Source: Rhyacophila brunnea (taxonomy: Eukaryota; Arthropoda; Insecta; Trichoptera; Rhyacophilidae). Taken from it: 64,000 nucleotides of DNA. The DNA is taken from positions 1 through 64,000 of the forward strand of contig JAGYXB010000456.1 in assembly GCA_022495005.1 (NCBI GenBank). Direction: 5' to 3'. Positions 57,484 to 64,000 of this stretch are shown here, piece after piece. A program made the position numbers and the translations under genes. Under the pieces are notes generated by a model. The model was not told the origin of the DNA. It was given only the letters and a program-made list of their open reading frames with translations, and did no database searches. Numbering within the stretch: the stretch's first letter is position 1; the number at the start of each line of letters is the position of its first letter.

Positions 57484-57955
57484 CGGTGTTTTGTAAAAAG
57501 GGCGAATTAACTATAATGCTATTTTTATCTTTTGACATTTATTTGTTAATTACCTGTGGATGATTATAAATATCTAACAAGTTTGTAATAAGGCTTAGAA
57601 AGAGCACTGTCTTTATAATAGGCTTTATAATATAATATTTTAAAAAGGCCTAATATGTTACCTTCTCCTTTTATTCGTAATACTAAGTGGATATTCGCCC
57701 TTACGATTATCGTTTTTAAGTAATTTCCTATGGAGATACAAATTCACCGTTTTGACACAAAAAAGCTGGTAAATACTTAGGTATTGTTTTTTCATTAAAA
57801 TCTCGATTTCGCCAAAATAATTTAGCTTTTGTTATAAATTTGTTAGATATTATGTATAATCGTCCACAGGTAATTAACAAATAAATATCAAAAGTTAAAA
57901 ATCCTCCTCCTGTAAAATAGCATTTTGGTTAATTCGCCGTTTTTACAAAACACCG
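57484..57955. mobile_element. 472-bp MITE with about 110-bp inverted arms
   Basis: CGGTGTTTTGTAAAAAGGGC at the left is matched by CGTTTTTACAAAACACCG at the right. Inner blocks (TTGTTAATTACCTGTGGA, ATTATAAATATCTAACAA) pair with TCCACAGGTAATTAACAA and TTGTTAGATATTATG-type sequence. No coding content. No flank duplication is certain. Confidence 0.7.
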
Positions 57956-58716
57956 ACGATATTCTTTAAGAATTTTACAGTAACGTTGTGCCAAAATGTA
58001 ATGGTCCCACTATACTTCCCGTTGTAATGACGAATTTCTTAAGATCGACAAAAAAGTGCTGCCAGGCACTTCGTCGCTGTGACGAAGGATGAAAAGTAGA
58101 AGGCGTGACGGTTTCTGGCACTTATGGACGGGGAAGTCCGGCGTAAGGAAATGACTAATGTTTCGCCCACCTTACCGTTTGCTTTTGCCCTTTGTTACCT
58201 GTCCACACGGTGAAATAACGAAAGTACAACGTTACTTCATTTTTATATTATTCTTTGACGCAAACGGTGAAATAACGCGCGTACAAAGTTAGTCTATTAG
58301 TTATACGTGTATTTATATATTTTTTTGACGTGGACAAATAAGGTAAAATCTCTTCGTAATGTGCTGAGAAATTAAATTTATTTTGTTGTCACACAGGAAA
58401 AAAAATTTTACCGTTGTCAAGTTCAAAGACTTTCATTTTATTTATGGGAGGACATTTATTTTCTTTTAGTCAGTTTTGTCCTACACCAGTATTGAACCGT
58501 GGGCGAAGCGATATAATATACTTACCCCCTATAAATAATATATTTGATAAGTTACACATTTGTATAGTTATAAAGAAAAGTTGTAATTTCGTTAACTACA
58601 GTAAAATGATATTTATATAACAGGTAGTATTTACAGAATATTTTAGATACTTATAGATATTGTAGAAAAAAATATATTTGAGACAAACTAATGTAAAGTA
58701 TTTATTTTCTGACGTG

Positions 58717-59215
58717 TCCGGAAACTTGTACGTATGCAATTCGCCTTATCACACTTCACCGTGAAATGTTGCATCAGAAATATAATATATGGCCGTAACC
58801 GTGAACTGTTGCATCGGAAATTTATGGCCGTATATTAAAGACCAACTAACCTCTAACGCCCGCGGTGGCCGCGCGGCTTAAGCGTTAGACTATAACGCCG
58901 TGAGTCCCAGGTTCAAACCCTGGGTCTGGCAAGTAGACATATTGTTTTTCAATTTGTGTGTGTCAGGGTATGGACCTAATAGGTTGAGCAAGTGGCTGAC
59001 ATCCATTTCTCGTAAAAACAAAATCTGTCAATACAAACCTCTACTCTGTGGAGGCCCATATGATCCTATTAGGATCGGACATGGTCGAAAGAAAAAGAAG
59101 AACCTCTATAGGTCGTATAGTACTGACATAAAATTCATGTCTAAATAAAACACGGTTCTTGTCGGTTTACACTTTCCAATAAGCCAACAGCAAACAAATT
59201 TTGAGAATAGCCGAT
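58717..59215 (-). repeat. Dispersed repeat, copy 2 (pair with 17.46 kb), split by SINE
   Basis: The blocks GTGTCCGGAAACTTGTACGT, GGCCGTATATTAAAGACC, GTCGTATAGTACTGACATAA and CCAATAAGCCAAC are complements of the 17.46-17.67-kb repeat in reversed order. A family-2 SINE sits between the second and third blocks. Part of the GTTGCATCGGAAAT segment is duplicated (58,768 and 58,805). Confidence 0.65.
58857..59097 (+). mobile_element. tRNA-derived SINE, family 2 (copy i, reference copy)
   Basis: The best copy in the window. The tRNA-like head GCCCGCGGTGGCCGCGCGGC has A box TGGCCGCGCGG, and the B box is GGTTCAAACCC. The body has CTGGCAAGTAGACATATTG, GACCTAATAGGTTGAGCAAG and CATTTCTCGTAAAAAC. The tail has CTCTGTGGAGGCCCATATGA, CCTATTAGGATCGGACATGG. 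AACCTCTA lies on both sides (58,849-58,857 and about 59,100-59,107), a short target duplication. No coding capacity. Confidence 0.85.
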
Positions 59216-59811
59216 ATACTGGATTATTTGTTAGGTTAGGTTACGTTTTCGTTCTTGAATTTATGAACTTTGCCAATTCAACTATGAAAATTGAATTAAT
59301 GTTCATATTGAATCTAATAAAATTGGATACCGTATAGTAGACGGTCATCTCTTCCCGATAAGAAAGCTCACGGCGAATTGTGGTACGGCAAAATGTTTTA
59401 CATACAATTTACAATTGTAACCATTTTCTGATATGTTAGAAATGCGACTAAACGATGCAGTAAGGTAGCTTCTGAAATAGAGATATTTAATGTTATGAAG
59501 AATACTGTTATTATTCAATGACGCATTTTAAACAATAATGACAATAATGTCGTAACATGTATGTGTGCAAATGTAATGGTGAGTAGACAACGAACGTTGC
59601 TCAGAGTAAACAACAGCAGTTTATGTCTACATTGCAACCTTATTTCGTGACTGAACATTTTATTTTGCTCTAAGTACGTGGAAAACTCTTTTTGATTAGA
59701 AAATTACTTGTAAATGTGATAATGCACGCCACACCTCCGATATATATGTCACACATCTGAATTTATGTGAGTTAAATCTACACTGTGTTTTTTTTTAAGA
59801 ATTAGCGCATT

Positions 59812-60548
59812 TATTCTATACACAAGACGGCTATCGGCACCTATCGAACGTAGTTTATCATAGGAATTATAATTGTTACAATTAGTTAGCCGTCTAAACA
59901 ATCGAAACTGTCTATCTTGCTCTAAAAGTGTGCACATCCAAGACAGGTTTTGTTAAAACATGGCATTTATTGTAACAATTACAAATAACTTTTTTTTGTG
60001 ATTTTACCGAGGCTTTAACTGCGACTCACTGTCATATCGCCTCTTCTCTTCTAGAAGGGGGTCCCGTTGATCAGGTCCTCATTCCTATTCTGTTAAATAA
60101 CTTTACAATTTTCCCTAGCTCTTCCGTCTTACCCATCGCCAGGACACCTTTCAATTCGTCGACATTCTCATAGATATCCGCAAATCGCAGCTGTACTTTG
60201 TGAAGTTCATATTTAGAGCATTGTAGTGCTATATGTACAATGTCCACTAAAACATGACATTCATCGCAGAGTTGCGATTCGCTTCTTCCCATGAGGACAT
60301 CAAATCTTTTGTCCATTGTGTGCCCTGTTCTTAGCCTCAGTATTAACTTAAGCTCATTCCTCGTCAAAGGAGACTCTACAAACCAGGGCACCTCTCTTGG
60401 TGATGATAGAATAGACTTACTCCATTTCCCTCTTTCTAATGATGCCCTATGGTGAAAATCTATCCACATACTTTGGCCCATTTTCTTTATAGCCTCATTC
60501 CAATTGATCCCATCAATAGCTGCCGATAGCAGTCTTATGTATAGAATA
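59812..60548. mobile_element. MITE (TATTCTATACACAA ends), split by LINE fragment
   Basis: The left part (59,812-59,989) matches 62,317-62,500, including TTATAATTGTTACAA and TTAGCCGTCTAAA. The right part (60,519-60,548) is GCTGCCGATAGCAG followed by the mutated end TATGTATAGAATA. A LINE fragment occupies the middle and the MITE segment there is deleted. Confidence 0.7.
59990..60515 (-). pseudogene. I/Jockey-type LINE 3' end, C-terminal zinc-knuckle region
   Basis: The minus-strand frame 60,571 to 60,071 (166 codons) is open. Its first 20 or so residues are translated MITE. From INWNEAIKKM on it is LINE: WSKSILSSPREVPWFV, then LTRNELKLILRLRTGHT and LCDECHVLVDIVHIALQC. The last is a C-x2-C-x7-H-x4-C knuckle that follows the RNase H region in I/Jockey-type elements. 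The remaining 50 residues lead to the stop and a short UTR ending in an A run (plus-strand T run at 59,990-59,997). 5' truncated; reverse transcriptase absent. Open-frame preservation suggests a fairly recent insertion. Confidence 0.75.
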
Positions 60549-61365
60549 GATGTGCAGGAGTGCCAACTCAAGATATGAGATAATGGCTAACAACCAATCT
60601 TTGTTAAGTGTCTTAGGATAGCTTCGCACTTTTAAATTCCATATCGAGATTCATAAGCCAAAAAACCATAGGGGATATTTTTTTGGCTTAAATAGGTTAT
60701 TTATTGGGTTACATTGTTTATAATGTCATCTGAATCGCAAAAACGTAATTTAGTGACGATACTTCACTGTTTTATAGTATATAATATATTATGATAAATT
60801 CGTAAAAAATATTATATTACGATAAAACATTAAAAAATATTTCAAATTTCTCTCCTTTAAAGTAGACAATTTTCACAGACGCATTTTAGTATTGCCAATA
60901 TTGATCAACTCTATATTTGACCGTAAACAGTTAAAGTATTAATTTTAGCATGGTATAAAGTACATGTTACATTAAAACTATAACATTTTAAGCCTTAAAA
61001 TAATATAATACCTACAGACTTTAATTACAAAAGCATCTCACAGTTCTGTTGATATAAGAAGAAAATGTCTGATTAGAATTAATTGTTTTCTTTGTTACTT
61101 ATCATTCAAGTCCCAGCCTTTTGCTATCGGCTCTTAACAAATCGGCTCCGTTCTGAGAAAAGGTTTTTCGAGTGAAAGAAACTGGACCATTTTTCTTGTC
61201 ACCCGAGGGCGGCCAAATTAATGTTTACCGAATTGAATATTCAGGACGGCGACGAACTTCTCAATCTTCAATGTGCTTTTTTAACATTCTGCAAATCGCT
61301 GGAACTAACGCAGAGTAGTGAGGTAACATTTTGTTAAAATTTTATTAAACCATAAGACACACTTC
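60549..61365. other. No recognised gene
   Basis: AT-rich sequence with no repeat end or domain recognised. Confidence 0.45.
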
Positions 61366-61595
61366 TTCCGATCATGTCCGATCCTAATAAAATCAAATGG
61401 GCCTCCTCAAAGTGGAGATTTGTTTAAACAGATTATCTTTTTACGAGAAATGGATGTCAGCCACTTGCTCAACCTATTAGGTCCATACTCTGACTCATGC
61501 ACAAATTGAAAAACAATATGTCTACTTGCCAGACCAAGGATTCAAACCTGGGCCCACGACGCTATAGGCCGACGCTTAAGGCTATACGTTGAGGC
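61366..61595 (-). mobile_element. tRNA-derived SINE, family 2 (copy j)
   Basis: Complement of the full family: tail (ATCATGTCCGATCCTAATAA), body (GCCACTTGCTCAACCTATTA, ATACTCTGACTCATGC) and B box (complement of GGTTTGAATCC), ending at GGCCGACGCTTAAGG in the head. Confidence 0.75.
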
Positions 61596-62316
61596 ATGGT
61601 CCAAAAAGATCGTGGCTAGGCGATGAGCGGATTGTGCAAATGACGCGTGCCGAACGAAATATAATTTCTCATAAAAATCCAACATGCGTCCATATTATGT
61701 AATGTTTATTGTTATATTACTAATAGTAATAGTATATTCATTGACATGTTTTCTTTATTAAGTACATACGTAAAGTTTTTTAGTGATCTTTACACGATTT
61801 AAGAATATTTTCATCCGACGCCATGACAAAACAAATCGACGTGCAAACACCTCGACTGTCGGTCTCCGATTGGCGACTAGTGAGAAATTTCGTCGCACCT
61901 ACTGTTGAAAATTATTTGCCGTTTCACTGAAGTACGCTCTTGAGCCGCGCGGCGATCGTGGCCACTTCTTGCGCAATGCAAAAATTTTGGTGAAGTTCAC
62001 TGCATTTTTAACTATTGAAAACTAGATTATAATAATAATTGTTTTACTTGTTCATACTGATATTCTCTTGTTTATATGAGCTGTCAGTGTGTACACTTTC
62101 TTGACAGTGAGATAATAGGGCTGAAAAACCCAAAATAACCCAAACCATAACGATTTCAATTACAGCTTATCGATTCAATTGATATTCTCGGGATTCATGC
62201 GTATTTTACTGGCTTCTTTCTCGCTTTAAAATAATTGAAATATTTGCAAATTTAAAAGCTTGTAAGGTGAGTTAATTAACCAAGTGTAAGTGCTAAGTCA
62301 CCAAGCCCAGCGGGTC
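61596..62316. other. No recognised gene
   Basis: No repeat end, domain or RNA gene recognised. Confidence 0.45.
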
Positions 62317-62599
62317 TATTCTATACACAAGGCGACTATCGACCGCTAAAGTGATAAAGTGATAGTATTTATTACATATTTGTATTGAGATATTATAATT
62401 GTTACAATAAGTTAGCCACCTAAATAGTCAAAACTGTCTATTTCGCTCAAAATTTCATCACATGCTGTTAAAATATAGCACTTATTGCAACAATTACAAC
62501 CAACTTATTGTAATTGGTACAATAAGTGCTAATACTTTGATAAAAACCTACCCTAGGTTAGCCGTCGTAGCGGCCGAAAGCAGTTTTGTGTATAGAATA
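62317..62599. mobile_element. 283-bp MITE (TATTCTATACACAA ends), complete
   Basis: TATTCTATACACAA at 62317 is exactly complemented by TTGTGTATAGAATA ending at 62599. Inner blocks (GATATTATAATTGTTACAAT, GCACTTATTGCAACAATTAC, TTGTAATTGGTACAATAAGT) form a nested set of inverted repeats. Relative of 59,812-60,548. Confidence 0.75.
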
Positions 62600-62734
62600 G
62601 GGGTGCAGAGCGGATTTTGTGACTCGACAACTCGCATAATATGATTGGATATGGAATGATGCACTAAGTAGAAAGTTTTTTTTATTATAATTAAAACATC
62701 ATTAACTTATTTAAATATTATATATTATAGGTAC

Positions 62735-63278
62735 CAGTGGCGAAGAGTGGAGATAGGCTGTTAAGATCCACCATAAATAGTGCAGATTAAATTTTGTTAG
62801 TCATATGTATTTGTTTTAATTGAAACAAGACTACAAATTACAGGTGGTGTCGGTTAGTTTTTAAAATTCAACTAAATCCTGCGAATCATTATAGAAAATA
62901 GTCAAAAATACTCGTCTATCTATAAAATATTTTAAATTATGCAATTAAATCATAGAATAATAATATGTTTTATCTATTATAGTTTAGTTTATGCAGGGCT
63001 TAATAAATTTAAAAAAAAAATAACCAATATGTGTAATATGTATTCTTTATCCAACGAAAACAAATATCTAAGTATGAATGAAAAAGTCTGCACAATTTGG
63101 TCATATCGCCCAATATAAACCAAAACTATTATGATTTTTAAAAACTAATCAACACTATCTGTAAATTGTAATCTTAGGTCGATAAGAACAAATACGTATA
63201 ACGGTATAAATAACAAAGTTTAATGTGCATTATTAATGACGTATCTTAATAGCCTACCTCCACCCTTTGCTGCCTAAT
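62735..63278. mobile_element. Fold-back element, copy 6
   Basis: Left end CAGTGGCGAAGAGTGGAGAT, right end CTACCTCCACCCTTTGCTGC. Internal family blocks alternate in orientation. ATAGGTAC (62,727) and TTAGGTAC (63,279) may be the flank pair, with one mismatch, if the element includes a few extra right-end bases. Slightly shorter than the others (internal deletion). Confidence 0.75.
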
Positions 63279-63286
63279 TTAGGTAC

Positions 63287-64000
63287 CTACATTAATTTGT
63301 AATCCTGCAGAATGGCGTGAAATATGAATAACATTTTTGTTTTGGTAAGCTTAATTATCTTCATAATATACCTAATATCTATTTTAATTTGTTATAATAT
63401 TATGTATATGAACAAAAACTATTATTAAACAATGAATTTACATTTTATAACATATTTTAAATCTTAAATTTAGTAGATTAATTGAATTAATTAAAAATGG
63501 AAAAAAAATAACCCTTCTGCCTTAGAAATACCTCATCAATGCGATATTCAAAAGAAAATTTCTTTGCTAAGAATTTGTCATCTAATAGTAATACTACAAG
63601 TAGGTAGATACTGCTAGGACATGTACCTTTACGGCGAGCTTTTTTCAAACGTCATGATTGAGATATCGATTTGAATCAACTTGAAAGCTTTTCGGGATCG
63701 CGAATCCATTTCGGTAAATATATCATCATCTTTGCAAGCGGTGTTCAAAGCTTTTACAACGAAAAGTTTTCATCTGGATACTCAATGAGATAAATTGTCA
63801 TGCCCTTAAAAGGTAGATATTTCTCAGAAAATTTCTGAATACAATACTTACATAAGGGACAGGATTTTTTTTCTAAAATGAGTAAAATTTTCTTTGTTAG
63901 ATATTCCATATTCTGTCCAAATCGTTATCACATGCATCTTGAGAACACAAACCACACCTCCGCTCTTCCACGTAACTGCGTACCTACATATGCCCCACTT
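63287..64000. other. No recognised gene
   Basis: AT-rich sequence with no repeat or domain recognised up to the window end. Confidence 0.45.

Overview
This is 64 kb of AT-rich eukaryotic nuclear DNA, almost certainly from an arthropod and most likely an insect. The basis is the repeat content: RTE-clade LINE 3' ends finishing in GATGAT repeats, I/Jockey-type LINE fragments, tRNA-derived SINEs, pogo/Tigger and hAT relics, many short inverted-repeat elements, and a short CCTAA (insect telomere-type) tract. The base composition, with frequent taggtacctac and ataatattata strings, resembles aphid or moth genomes, but I cannot decide between these orders. I see no intact host protein gene, no rRNA, no convincing functional tRNA, no CRISPR and no bacterial-type operon. 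The window reads as an intergenic or intronic transposon graveyard. All recognisable coding matter is transposon-derived and broken.

Layout. 0-17 kb: a hAT-like element with an 8-bp target duplication (1.76-2.29 kb), a fold-back MITE (2.86-3.31 kb), a 113-bp TA-flanked MITE (5.35 kb), a tRNA-containing retroposon as an inverted dimer (6.73-7.03 kb), a second hAT-type element (10.21 kb), a fold-back element carrying a nested MITE (11.27-12.24 kb), SINE copies (13.0 and 13.6 kb), an antisense RTE 3' end (15.2-15.7 kb) and a TTA-flanked MITE (16.48 kb). 17-28 kb: a repeat with a shared reading frame (17.2 kb), a second fold-back element interrupted by the retroposon (18.89-19.92 kb), an almost perfect 1.39-kb hairpin flanked by TTAA (23.19-24.58 kb), more retroposon pieces, a third fold-back copy (27.02-27.60 kb) and a MITE with a perfect 35-bp TIR (28.26-28.66 kb). 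28.9-34.4 kb: three RTE 3' ends, a hAT transposase C-terminal fragment, a SINE, and a DNA element with GGGGAGACC ends that keeps a cysteine-finger remnant. 35-49 kb: SINEs, a fourth fold-back copy, a second copy of the 2.86-kb MITE, a nest at 44.3-45.4 kb (retroposon inside LINE, beside retroposon inside SINE), and an internally deleted Tigger-like element (46.69-48.08 kb). 49-64 kb: a palindromic retroposon dimer (49.45 kb), a hAT-like element (51.15 kb), a LINE 3' end (52.57 kb), the fifth and sixth fold-back copies (54.26, 62.74 kb), several MITEs, and a LINE fragment inside a MITE (59.81-60.55 kb).

Two observations stand out. First, a tRNA-like retroposon has a 5' end that is the reverse complement of part of its own 3' region. 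Its inner segment occurs in both orientations, and three of its insertions carry 13-bp target duplications. Second, a dispersed repeat (5.1, 7.2, 14.5, 37.8, 57.2 kb) has a consensus that reads like a small hammerhead-ribozyme core. Both rest on reading by eye and need alignment of genome-wide copies. Stretches not listed hold AT-rich sequence in which I recognise nothing.
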